A stretch of DNA of 64,000 nucleotides from Nocardioides sp. GY 10127 (GTDB lineage: Bacteria; Actinomycetota; Actinomycetes; Propionibacteriales; Nocardioidaceae), in assembly GCF_004919085.1 (NCBI RefSeq), contig NZ_STGL01000002.1, forward strand, positions 391,098 to 455,097, given 5' to 3'. The notes beneath the pieces are model-generated. The model saw nothing but the letters and a program-made list of their open reading frames with translations. It made no database searches and had not been told where the DNA came from. The translations under genes and the position numbers were made by a program. The stretch's first letter is position 1, and the number at the start of each line of letters is the position of its first letter. Shown here in pieces: positions 57,250-64,000 of this stretch.

Positions 57250-58500
57250 ATGTCGAAGCGAGTCGTCGTCACCGGACTCGGCACCACCAACCCCCTCGGC
57301 GGGGACGTCGCCTCCACCTGGGAGGCCATGCTGGCCGGCCGGTCCGGCATCGCCCCGCTGACCGAGGACTGGGCCGCCGACCTGCCCGTCAGGATCGCGG
57401 GTCGCGCCGCGGTCGACCCCAGCGAGGTCCTCGACCGGGTCAAGGCCCGTCGTCTCGACCGGACGTCGCAGTTCGCCCTGATCTCCGCCACCGAGGCCTG
57501 GGCGGACGCCGGCCTCGACGGCGTCGAGGTCGACCCCGAGCGTCTGGGCGTCGCCTTCGCCTCCGGCATCGGCGGCGTGACCACCCTGCTCGGCAACTAC
57601 GACCAGCTGCTCGAGAAGGGCCCGCGCCGCGTCTCGCCGCTGGCCGTCCCGATGCTCATGCCGAACGCCCCGGCCGCGACCGTCTCGCTCCACCTCGGCG
57701 CCCGCGCCTTCGCGAGCACCCCGGTGTCGGCGTGCGCCTCCGGCAACGAGGCCATCGCCCTCGGCCTGGACCAGATCCGCCTCGGCCGCGCCGACGTCGT
57801 GGTCTGCGGCGGCACCGAGGCCGCGATCCACCCGCTGAACATCTCGGCCTTCGCGAACATGATGGCGCTGTCGAAGTCGGGCACGGCGAACGACACCGAC
57901 CCGACCGCGGTCTCCCGCCCCTGGGACACCGGCCGCGACGGCTTCGTCCTCGGCGAGGGCGCCGGCTGCATCGTCATCGAGAGCGAGGAGCACGCCAAGG
58001 CGCGTGGGGCCCGCATCTACGCGACGGTGCTCGGCGCGGCGATCACCTCCGACGCCCACGACATCGCGCAGCCCGACCCCGAGGGTCGCGGTGGCACCCG
58101 CGCGATCCGCCGGGCACTGGCCGAGGGCGACGTCGACCCCTCGTCGGTCGTGCACGTCAACGCGCACGCGACCTCGACCCCGCAGGGCGACATCGCCGAG
58201 GGCCTCATGCTGCACGCCGTCCTGGGCTCCGAGCGGGCCCGCCAGGTCGTCGTCACCTCCACCAAGTCGATGACCGGCCACCTGCTCGGTGGCGCCGGGG
58301 CGCTCGAGGCCGTGGCGACGATCAAGGCCGTCGTCGAGCGGGTCAGCCCGCCGACGATCAACCTCGACGACCAGGACCCGGCCGTCGACCTCGACATCGC
58401 CACCAAGCCGCGCGACCTGCCGGTCGGCGACATCGTGGCCCTGAACAACTCCTTCGGCTTCGGCGGCGCCAACGTGGCTGTCGTCTTCGGGAGCAACTGA
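57250..58500 (+). CDS. fabF: 3-oxoacyl-ACP synthase II (KAS II)
   Basis: FabF elongates acyl-ACP with malonyl-ACP. The triad is Cys162 in SACASGNEA, one His in VNAHATSTPQGD and another in KSMTGHLLGGAGAL. The C-terminal LNNSFGFGGANVAVVF is typical. Length 416. I choose the ATG at 57250, nine bases after AAGGA, over the GTG at 57244. Its stop overlaps the accD start (TGATG). Confidence 0.96.
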   Translation: MSKRVVVTGLGTTNPLGGDVASTWEAMLAGRSGIAPLTEDWAADLPVRIAGRAAVDPSEVLDRVKARRLDRTSQFALISATEAWADAGLDGVEVDPERLGVAFASGIGGVTTLLGNYDQLLEKGPRRVSPLAVPMLMPNAPAATVSLHLGARAFASTPVSACASGNEAIALGLDQIRLGRADVVVCGGTEAAIHPLNISAFANMMALSKSGTANDTDPTAVSRPWDTGRDGFVLGEGAGCIVIESEEHAKARGARIYATVLGAAITSDAHDIAQPDPEGRGGTRAIRRALAEGDVDPSSVVHVNAHATSTPQGDIAEGLMLHAVLGSERARQVVVTSTKSMTGHLLGGAGALEAVATIKAVVERVSPPTINLDDQDPAVDLDIATKPRDLPVGDIVALNNSFGFGGANVAVVFGSN

Positions 58501-59957
58501 TGACCACCACCGCTGAGACCACCCCCGCCCCGGCCGCGCCGGCGAAGAAGGTCAAGATCCCCCGCGACCAGGACCCGCGCAACCCGGTCAAGCGCCTCAC
58601 CGCGCTGCTCGACGAGGGCAGCCTCGAGCTGATCTCCCCCGACGACGACTCGGGCATGCTCGCCGCCGTCGGCACCGTCAAGGGCGCCCCCGTGGTCGCC
58701 TTCTGCTCCGACGCCACCGTCATGGGCGGCGCCATGGGTGACGACGGCTGCAAGGTCGTCGTGGACGCCTACCACCGGGCGCTCACGGACCGCATCCCGA
58801 TCATCGGGCTCTGGCACTCGGGCGGCGCCCGCCTCGCCGAGGGCGTGTTGAGCCTGCACGCCGTGGGCCGCATCTTCCAGATCATGACCCAGGCCTCCGG
58901 CGTCGTGCCGCAGATCTCGGTCGTGCTCGGCCCCGCCGCCGGTGGCGCCGCCTACGGGCCGGCGCTCACCGACATCGTCATCCTCGGCCCCGAGGGCCGC
59001 ATCTTCGTCACCGGCCCGGACGTGGTGCGTTCCGTGACCGGCGAGGACGTCGACATGCTCCGCCTGGGCGGTCCCGAGCCCCACGGTCGCCGCTCCGGCG
59101 TCGTGCACCAGGTCGCCGACTCCGAGGAGGACGCGCTGGAGCGGGCCCGCACCACGGCGCACCTGCTCGGCGCCCAGGGCAGCCTCCGGGTCTCCGACGT
59201 CGAGGACGTCGACCTGGCGGGTTTCCTTCCCGAGTCCAAGAAGCGCGCCTACGACGTGCACCCGCTCGTCGAGGGCGTCCTGGACGAGGGCACGATGCTC
59301 GAGCAGCACGCCCGCTGGGCCCCGAACATCGTCACCGCGCTCGGCCGCTTCGGCGGTCGCACCGTCGGCGTCGTGGCGAACAACCCGCTGCGCCTCGGTG
59401 GCTGCCTGGACTCCCTGAGCGCCGAGAAGGCCAGCCGGTTCGTCCGGATGTGCGACGCGTTCGGCGTCCCGCTCATCGTGCTCGTGGACGTCCCGGGCTA
59501 CCTCCCCGGTGTCGGCCAGGAGTGGGACGGCGTGGTGCGCCGCGGCGCCAAGCTGCTGCACGCCTTCGGCGAGTGCGTGGTCCCGCGCGTCACCCTGGTG
59601 ACCCGGAAGACCTACGGCGGTGCCTACATCGCCATGAACGCCCGCTCGCTCGGCGCGACCAAGGTGTTCGCCTGGCCGGGCGCGGAGGTCGCCGTCATGG
59701 GCGCCGTGGCCGCCGTCCGCATCCTCCACCGGCGCAAGCTGGCGGAGGTCGCCCCGGAGATCCGTCCCCAGGTCGAGGCCGAGCTGGCCGCCGAGCACGA
59801 GCGGATCGCCGGTGGCGTGGACAAGGCCATCGAGATCGGCGTCGTCGACGAGGTCGTCGAGCCGACCGCCACGCGCTCCACGCTGGCCCAGGCGATCGAG
59901 GACGCCATCCAGACGCACGGCGTCCACCGCGGGGCCCACGGCAACATCCCGCTGTGA
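58500..59957 (+). CDS. accD: Acyl-CoA carboxylase beta subunit (AccD6-like carboxyltransferase)
   Basis: The carboxyltransferase subunit that moves CO2 from biotin to acetyl- or propionyl-CoA, giving malonyl-/methylmalonyl-CoA. Crotonase-fold motifs are VMGGAMGDDGCKVVVDAYH, LWHSGGARLAEGV, VLGPAAGGAAYGPAL (oxyanion hole), GPDVVRSVTGEDV and the C-terminal TRKTYGGAYIAMNARSLGAT. Length 485 fits AccD6/PccB types, with no zinc finger. In mycobacteria accD6 ends the same fab operon. It is translationally coupled to fabF. The biotinylated alpha subunit is not in the window. Confidence 0.95.
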   Translation: MTTTAETTPAPAAPAKKVKIPRDQDPRNPVKRLTALLDEGSLELISPDDDSGMLAAVGTVKGAPVVAFCSDATVMGGAMGDDGCKVVVDAYHRALTDRIPIIGLWHSGGARLAEGVLSLHAVGRIFQIMTQASGVVPQISVVLGPAAGGAAYGPALTDIVILGPEGRIFVTGPDVVRSVTGEDVDMLRLGGPEPHGRRSGVVHQVADSEEDALERARTTAHLLGAQGSLRVSDVEDVDLAGFLPESKKRAYDVHPLVEGVLDEGTMLEQHARWAPNIVTALGRFGGRTVGVVANNPLRLGGCLDSLSAEKASRFVRMCDAFGVPLIVLVDVPGYLPGVGQEWDGVVRRGAKLLHAFGECVVPRVTLVTRKTYGGAYIAMNARSLGATKVFAWPGAEVAVMGAVAAVRILHRRKLAEVAPEIRPQVEAELAAEHERIAGGVDKAIEIGVVDEVVEPTATRSTLAQAIEDAIQTHGVHRGAHGNIPL

Positions 59958-59999
59958 CCGGCCGGTCCCGCCCTCGGGCGGGGCCGCCCCCTGCGTCGA

Positions 60000-60029
60000 G
60001 AGGCCGCGCTCCCCTGGGAGCGCGGCCTC
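60000..60029 (+). terminator. Terminator of the fab operon
   Basis: GAGGCCGCGCTCCC (60000-60013) pairs perfectly with GGGAGCGCGGCCTC (60016-60029), 43 bases after the accD stop, followed by TTCG. A 14-bp stem in this position is a convincing rho-independent-like end for a GC-rich genome. Confidence 0.85.
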
Positions 60030-60135
60030 TTCGCGTGCCCGGCGGGAGCACGAGTGTTGCCATGTGGCCGGGTTCGTGGCACCGTCGCATGACGCACGTC
60101 ACACAGCGGACACTCGGGTCCGCCTGGAGGTACCC

Positions 60136-60615
60136 ATGCCGACGCTCCCCCCGGCCTCGTCCGGTCGACGCGCGCGCCCACGGGCGGCCGGGTTCGCCGC
60201 CGCCGTCCTCGCCGTGACACTCCCCGTCGGCACCCTGCTCTGCGGCACGGTCGGTGCTGCAGGTGCCGCCGGCGCCCACCGGATGGCCGCCTACGGCGCG
60301 ACCAGCGCGCAGGACGGGCGCCTGCACCGCGGCTGCCACGACTACACCTACGGGTACCGGGTCTCGCCTCCCGACGCGGACTCGTGGGGCCTGGAGACGT
60401 TCCTGGTCGACCCCGACGGCGACACGATCGCCTCCGGCGGGTTCCTCTCCGGCGGGGACCGCAAGAAGGGCACGGGGACGTTCCGCTTCTGCCGCGGCAC
60501 CACGAGCCCGGGCCGCTTCACCATCCGCGCGAAGCTCACCTATTACACCGGGTGGGAGAAGCACGCCGGCTGGGTGGACCCGACCCACTTCCGCCTGCGG
60601 CGGCCGAAGGCCTGA
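60136..60615 (+). CDS. Predicted secreted protein of unknown function
   Basis: A 159-residue protein with a twin-Arg/basic N-region and a hydrophobic core (AAGFAAAVLAVTLPVGTLL) ending near AGAAGA, so export by Sec or Tat is likely. The mature part is about 110 residues with two cysteines (HRGCHDYTYGY and FRFCRGTT) that could form a disulphide, and alternating hydrophobic strands (TFLVDPDGDTIASGGF, RFTIRAKLTYYTG) suggesting a small beta sandwich. I do not recognise the family. GGAGG lies six bases before the ATG. Monocistronic. Confidence 0.8.
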   Translation: MPTLPPASSGRRARPRAAGFAAAVLAVTLPVGTLLCGTVGAAGAAGAHRMAAYGATSAQDGRLHRGCHDYTYGYRVSPPDADSWGLETFLVDPDGDTIASGGFLSGGDRKKGTGTFRFCRGTTSPGRFTIRAKLTYYTGWEKHAGWVDPTHFRLRRPKA

Positions 60616-60650
60616 GACCGCGGGTCACACGGCACCTGCAGGCGCGACGA

Positions 60651-60706
60651 GGCCCGCCTCCCGCGCCCCGTGGCAGTGCCACGGGAGCTCGGCGCGAGGG
60701 CGGGCC
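60651..60706. terminator. Bidirectional double hairpin
   Basis: The outer stem GGCCCGCCTCCCGCGCC (60651-60667) pairs with GGCGCGAGGGCGGGCC (60691-60706), with an inner stem CCGTGGC/GCCACGG (60668-60684). It lies between the convergent secreted-protein and DUF3145 genes. A 13-bp direct repeat GGAGCGCTCAGAC (60757-60782) follows and covers the DUF3145 stop codon. Confidence 0.7.
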
Positions 60707-60776
60707 GGATCGTGCGTGCGGACGCTGCGGGCCTGCTCGGACGAGCCCGCTGCGACGGAGCGCTCAGACGGAGCGC

Positions 60777-61295
60777 TCAGACGACCTGGTGGAGCCAGCG
60801 AACAGGCGCGCCCTCACCCGCGTGCCGGAAGGTCTCGAGCTCGTCGTCCCAGGGCTTGCCAAGGAGCTTGTCCACCTCGAGCTCGACCGTGGTCTCCCCC
60901 ATGGCCGCCTTCACGACGGCGGCACGCAGCCGGTCCTCGGGGATGAGGATGTCGCCGTGGAGGCCGGTCACGGCGTGGAAGACGCCGAGCTCGGGCGTGT
61001 AGGAGTACCGAGCACCCTCCGAGGACGGCGTGGGCTCCTCCGTGATCTCGAAGCGGAGCTTGTCCCAGCCCTTGAGGCCGGAGACGACCGCGGCCGCCGT
61101 ACCGAGGTGCCCGGTCCAGGACAGCTCGGCCCGGAAAGTCCCCTGCTGCGCCGGCTGGGGCGTCCAGTCCAGGCTCACGGGCGCGCCGAGGACACCGCCC
61201 ACAGCCCACTCGAGGTGGGGGCAGAGCGCCGACGGCGCGGAGTGCACGAAAAGCACACCCCTCGTGACGGCACGGGTGGCAGCAGAGTGGTTCAC
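60777..61295 (-). CDS. DUF3145 family protein
   Basis: A 172-residue actinobacterial protein of unknown function. Family-like stretches are RGVLFVHSAPSALCPHLEWA, AELSWTGHLGTAAAVVSGL, RFEITEEPTPSSEGARYSY and KLLGKPWDDELETFRHAG. No catalytic motif is apparent. The GTG at 61295 has AGGAG about eight bases upstream. In several actinobacteria this gene also lies beside the fab operon, which is conserved context without a known meaning. Confidence 0.88.
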   Translation of the reverse strand: MNHSAATRAVTRGVLFVHSAPSALCPHLEWAVGGVLGAPVSLDWTPQPAQQGTFRAELSWTGHLGTAAAVVSGLKGWDKLRFEITEEPTPSSEGARYSYTPELGVFHAVTGLHGDILIPEDRLRAAVVKAAMGETTVELEVDKLLGKPWDDELETFRHAGEGAPVRWLHQVV

Positions 61296-61491
61296 CGGAT
61301 TCTCCTTCGTTCAGCGCGAGCTACGCCTTCCCCAGCGGTCTCGTGCCCTCGTCGCAGGATCGTCCGAATGACAGGTATGTGGTTGTGCCGCCCATTGTGA
61401 CTCATGAGTCGCTCACGCACCAGTGGAAACACCGCAACGGCCCGGGCCGTGGACGCCGTGCGCTCCCGGTGCCGGCCCGTGCACGGGAACG

Positions 61492-62298
61492 TCAGGCGAC
61501 CGCGTACCCCTGCGCGGGGTCCACGACGTGGGCCGGGTCCCGCAGCGCGCCCAGCACCAGCCCGTCCCCCACCACCGGCGGGTCGTCCAGCACCTCCACC
61601 AGGAGTGCGGTGACGTTGTCCCGCGACCCGGCACGGAGGGCCATCTCCACGATCCGGTCCGCGCCCTCGGCGCCCCCGGCCACGGCGGCCGCCAGGGCAC
61701 CCTCCCCGAGCACGTCGTGCACCCCGTCGGTGGTGAGCAACAGCCTGTCCCCAGGCTCGACGTCGATCGCGAGCACGTCGGGCTCGCCGCTGTCGGCCTG
61801 CGCGGCCAGGGACCGCACGACCACGTGGCGGTACGGGTGCGTGACCGCCTGGTCGGCGCGGAGCACGCCCCGGGACAGCATGTGCTCGACCCACGTGTGA
61901 TCGGTGGTCAAGCGCGAGAGGCAACCGTCGCGCCAGAGGTGCACCCGGGTGTCCCCCACGTGGCAGACCAGGACCCGCCGCTCGTCCGGCACCACGGCGG
62001 ACATCGTCGTCGCCATCCCGGCCCGCGCCGGCACGTCCACCTCCCCGCGCGCCAGGAGGGCCCGCGCGTCCGCGTAGGCCCTCTCGAGGCGCGACGCACC
62101 GGTTCCGGGCCGCGGCGGCAGGAAGAAGCTCGAGGCGAAGACATACGCGGTGGACGCTGAGGCCACCTCCCCGGCCGGGGAACCGCCCACCCCGTCAGCG
62201 ACGACGGCGACGTGCGGGCCCACGAACGCGGCGTCCTCGTTCTCCGGGCGGACGCATCCGGCCACGCTCGACGCACTGAGACGCTGCAAGCGGTACAT
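61492..62298 (-). CDS. PP2C-family serine/threonine phosphatase
   Basis: A 268-residue metal-dependent phosphatase. Metal-binding motifs are in order: VRPENEDAAF (Glu-Asp), VVADGVGGSPAGEVAS (Asp-Gly), VCHVGDTRVHLW, LTTDGVHDVL and GSRDNVTALLVEV. It lacks membrane segments and sensor domains, so it is probably the cytoplasmic partner of a Ser/Thr kinase elsewhere. The ATG at 62298 has GGAGG four bases upstream. It follows the RGG/TPR gene on the same strand by 150 bp, where a TATCCT -10 candidate is at 62350-62355. Confidence 0.92.
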   Translation of the reverse strand: MYRLQRLSASSVAGCVRPENEDAAFVGPHVAVVADGVGGSPAGEVASASTAYVFASSFFLPPRPGTGASRLERAYADARALLARGEVDVPARAGMATTMSAVVPDERRVLVCHVGDTRVHLWRDGCLSRLTTDHTWVEHMLSRGVLRADQAVTHPYRHVVVRSLAAQADSGEPDVLAIDVEPGDRLLLTTDGVHDVLGEGALAAAVAGGAEGADRIVEMALRAGSRDNVTALLVEVLDDPPVVGDGLVLGALRDPAHVVDPAQGYAVA

Positions 62299-62448
62299 GC
62301 GACCTCCCGGACCCGTCACGGGCGACCCTCACGGGTCTCGGACGTGTCCAGGATAGCCAGCAGGTCTGGGCCCGAACTGGGCATCCGCTGTGACCGGGAG
62401 CCCGCCGACGGCTTCCGCCGCCGGCCGCCAGGCCCGGCCCAGCGGAGA

Positions 62449-63483
62449 TCAGCCCTGGCTGTCGCTCGCGCCGTTCTTCTCCAGCTCTGCCGCACGCTCG
62501 GCTGCGTCCGTGAGCTGGTCCGCGTCGATGGCGTAGGTCCGGTGGAACCAGGCCAGGGCGTCAGCGGGGCGGCCGGCCTCGACCAGCGCGTCGGCGTAGG
62601 CGTAGCGCAGCCGCACCACCCAGGCCTCCCGGCTCTTGCTCTGCAGCGGCGCGAGCTCCAGCGTCCGCAGGGCGGCGTCGATCTGTCCGAGGTCCCGGCG
62701 CGCACCGGCCTCGACGATGGTCATCTCCGCCTTGGCCGGCGCCGCGAAGTTCGCGACGGAGGGGCTCTTGGCGAGCTTCAGCGCCTGGTCGGCCTGCCCG
62801 AGAGCGCGGTGGCAGTCAGCCATGATCGGCAGGTAGTCCGTCGCACCGTTCATCCGCTTGGCGGCCCGCAGGTCCGCAAGGGCCTCGGCGTAGTGGCCGG
62901 CCGCGTAGGCAGCCTCGCCGGCGGCCTCCCGCACGACCGCGAGCCGGGGGGCCCGGAGCTTCGCGGCCACCGCGTGCCCGTAGGCCGTCTCAGGATCGGA
63001 CTCGATGAGGGCCCCGGCCGCAGCCAGGTGACGGGCCACGCGGGCCGACACCTTCTCCGGAAGGCCCTTCAGCTGCGCTGCGACCGAACGGTCGAGCTCG
63101 CGGCCCGTGATCCCCTCCGGGAACTCAGGGCCGTCGTACCGCGCCTGCTCCTCGGGGGTCCGCTTCGGACGGTCCTCGTCGCCCGCACGCTCCTCCCGGA
63201 ACGGGCGCCCGCCACCACGCTTGCCCCGGTCGTCGAACGACCCGGACGAGCGGCCCCCCGGCTTACCGCCACGCGAGTCGGGCTTGCCGCCACGCGAGTC
63301 GGGCTTGCCGCCACGGTAGTCCGAGGACGCCCCTCGACCACCGCCGGAGGAACGGCCCTCCGAGGAGGAACCGCGGGAGTCCCGCGACGGCCGGCCGCTC
63401 CCGCCGGAACGACCCGACGACGAGCCGTAGCCCCGTCCGCTCGGCTTGCGGTCCCCGTTGCTGGGTCGACGGTTCTCGGCCAT
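62449..63483 (-). CDS. RGG-rich, tetratricopeptide-repeat-like protein
   Basis: A 344-residue protein in two parts. Residues 1-105 are a disordered Arg-Gly-Ser tail with RGG boxes (SRGGKP repeated), like RNA-binding RGG domains. Residues about 110-330 are helical repeats of TPR type (AYAAGHYAEALADLRAAKR, DYLPIMADCHRALGQADQALKLA, YAYADALVEAGRPADALAWFHR). The family is widespread in actinobacteria with unknown function. The position next to an rRNA operon and the RGG tail suggest RNA or ribosome contact, which is inference. AGGAGGAG precedes the ATG. Confidence 0.85.
   Translation of the reverse strand: MAENRRPSNGDRKPSGRGYGSSSGRSGGSGRPSRDSRGSSSEGRSSGGGRGASSDYRGGKPDSRGGKPDSRGGKPGGRSSGSFDDRGKRGGGRPFREERAGDEDRPKRTPEEQARYDGPEFPEGITGRELDRSVAAQLKGLPEKVSARVARHLAAAGALIESDPETAYGHAVAAKLRAPRLAVVREAAGEAAYAAGHYAEALADLRAAKRMNGATDYLPIMADCHRALGQADQALKLAKSPSVANFAAPAKAEMTIVEAGARRDLGQIDAALRTLELAPLQSKSREAWVVRLRYAYADALVEAGRPADALAWFHRTYAIDADQLTDAAERAAELEKNGASDSQG
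63260..63322. repeat. 21-bp tandem repeat, 3 units, in the RGG region
   Basis: Three near-identical 21-bp units (about GGCTTGCCGCCACGCGAGTCG) encode the repeated seven-residue Asp-Ser-Arg-Gly-Gly-Lys-Pro block of the RGG protein. Confidence 0.9.
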
Positions 63484-63562
63484 GGTGCGACTCCTCCTCC
63501 GGTGCTACCCGGTGACGTGCGGGCAGAGCCCGCTGGTGCTGGTGCAGGTGTTCATGGTGGTG

Positions 63563-63604
63563 CAAAAAGCAGTAGGGGCCGCCCCATCCCGGGCGGCCCC
63601 TACT
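63563..63604 (-). terminator. Terminator of the rRNA operon
   Basis: On the minus strand AGTAGGGGCCGCCC pairs perfectly with GGGCGGCCCCTACT (14 bp, 63571-63604, six-base loop) and is followed by GCTTTTT. It is the only hairpin noted here with a clear T-tract and lies 11 bases past the 5S gene. Confidence 0.93.
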
Positions 63605-63614
63605 CAAAAGAATG

Positions 63615-63731
63615 TCCGGCGGCGTCCTACTCTCCCACAGCCTCGCGGTTGCAGTACCATCGGCGCTGAGAGGCTTAACTTCCGGGTTCGGGATGGGACC
63701 GGGTGTTTCCCTCTCGCTATGGCCGCCGTAA
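63615..63731 (-). rRNA. rrf: 5S ribosomal RNA
   Basis: Read on the minus strand the gene has the standard 5S order: 5' arm TTACGGCGGCCATAGCG, CACCCGGTCCCATCCCGAAC, GGAAGTTAAGCC and GATGGTACTGC, ending GGGAGAGTAGGACGCCGCCG. The ends pair (GGCGGC with GCCGCC). Length about 117. It is followed by a terminator and preceded, on its own strand, by the 23S gene. Confidence 0.97.
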
Positions 63732-63969
63732 CTCTTGCGGCTCACGCTGCCGGCCTCGACCGGAGCAGGCTCCGGGAGTTCGACCTGCGTGGCCAAGCCA
63801 CTATTCATATCTCGACCGAGATCATAGCCCGGTCGGTCGTACGAAGACGAATCCTCGCACCAACCGCCGGCGACCTCGTGGTCGTCTGGTTGTTCAATCA
63901 GTGGACGCGAACACGCTCAACCACAAACCATCTCGTGTGTTTGTTTGTGTGTGCAGTGTAGGAGTGTGG

Positions 63970-64000
63970 TGACAAGCCCTCGGCCTATTAGTACCGGTCG
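63970..64000 (-). rRNA. rrl: 23S ribosomal RNA, 3' end only
   Basis: The last 31 bases read CGACCGGTACTAATAGGCCG and then AGGGCTTGTC on the minus strand, the conserved 3' terminus of 23S rRNA. The exact end is uncertain by a few bases. The 23S-5S spacer (63732-63969) is markedly AT-richer than the rest of the window. It holds processing-stem sequence and no gene. Confidence 0.85.

Overview
The window is from a very GC-rich actinobacterium. It carries actinobacterial hallmarks: a PucR-type FasR regulator followed by fabD-fabH-acpP-fabF-accD, a homodimeric AceE, DUF3052 and DUF3145 proteins, an RNase H/acid phosphatase fusion, a MhuD-type haem oxygenase, many GTG starts and heavy use of ATGA/GTGA overlaps. 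The gene mix suggests the order Micrococcales (Intrasporangiaceae/Ornithinimicrobiaceae neighbourhood), but this placement is an inference. No phage, transposase or CRISPR array is visible.

Layout. 0-2.6 kb: start of a GNAT acetyltransferase, the RNase P RNA gene (rnpB), a small unknown protein, a 7-bp tandem array joined to two copies of a 63-bp element with terminal inverted repeats, a rifampin ADP-ribosyltransferase (arr) and an EEP hydrolase. 2.6-20.8 kb: an accessory catabolic island with a polyamine-type ABC transporter (binding protein, two permeases, ATPase), CocE-like hydrolase, aminotransferase, aldehyde dehydrogenase, zinc dehydrogenase, M20 hydrolase, ThDP-dependent 2-oxoacid decarboxylase-like enzyme, DUF1028 Ntn-hydrolase, flavin reductase plus acyl-CoA-dehydrogenase-fold monooxygenase, an IclR regulator and a GMC oxidoreductase. 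Four of its control regions share a palindrome RTTG-N9-CAAC, which looks like the operator of one regulon. 20.8-31.5 kb: animal-haem-type peroxidase, peptidase E, flavin amine oxidase, a nickel/cobalt permease with a Nur-like box, a short UvrA paralogue, a hairpin-rich gap, an RNB ribonuclease and YaaA. 31.5-35 kb: RNase H/phosphatase, zinc-ribbon coiled coil, Nif3 and MhuD.

35-45.6 kb: acyl-CoA ligase, then a tight four-gene operon (fatty acyl-CoA reductase/HAD fusion, zinc alcohol dehydrogenase, LarA-like DUF2088 protein, PlsC acyltransferase) of unknown product, a TMEM165/GDT1 manganese transporter behind a yybP-ykoY-type riboswitch, a shikimate dehydrogenase-like gene, and a RibD/DHFR-like gene broken by an in-frame TGA. 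45.6-64 kb: tRNA-Val, AhpE-type peroxiredoxin, a second acyl-CoA ligase, DUF3052, aceE, alpha/beta hydrolase, the fatty acid synthesis operon with its regulator, a secreted protein, DUF3145, a PP2C phosphatase, an RGG/TPR protein, and the end of an rRNA operon read leftwards (23S 3' end, 5S, terminator).

How it works together. AceE makes acetyl-CoA and the FasR-fab-accD block turns it into fatty acids; a perfect 17-bp hairpin between acpP and fabF probably sets the ACP:FabF ratio. The reductase-ADH-LarA-PlsC operon and acyl-CoA ligases suggest an uncharacterised fatty-alcohol or lipid branch. The island at 2.6-18 kb looks like import and oxidative/hydrolytic breakdown of a small nitrogenous compound that ends in transamination, decarboxylation and aldehyde oxidation, a logic resembling the AruH/AruI arginine transaminase pathway. 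Its actual substrate cannot be read from sequence.
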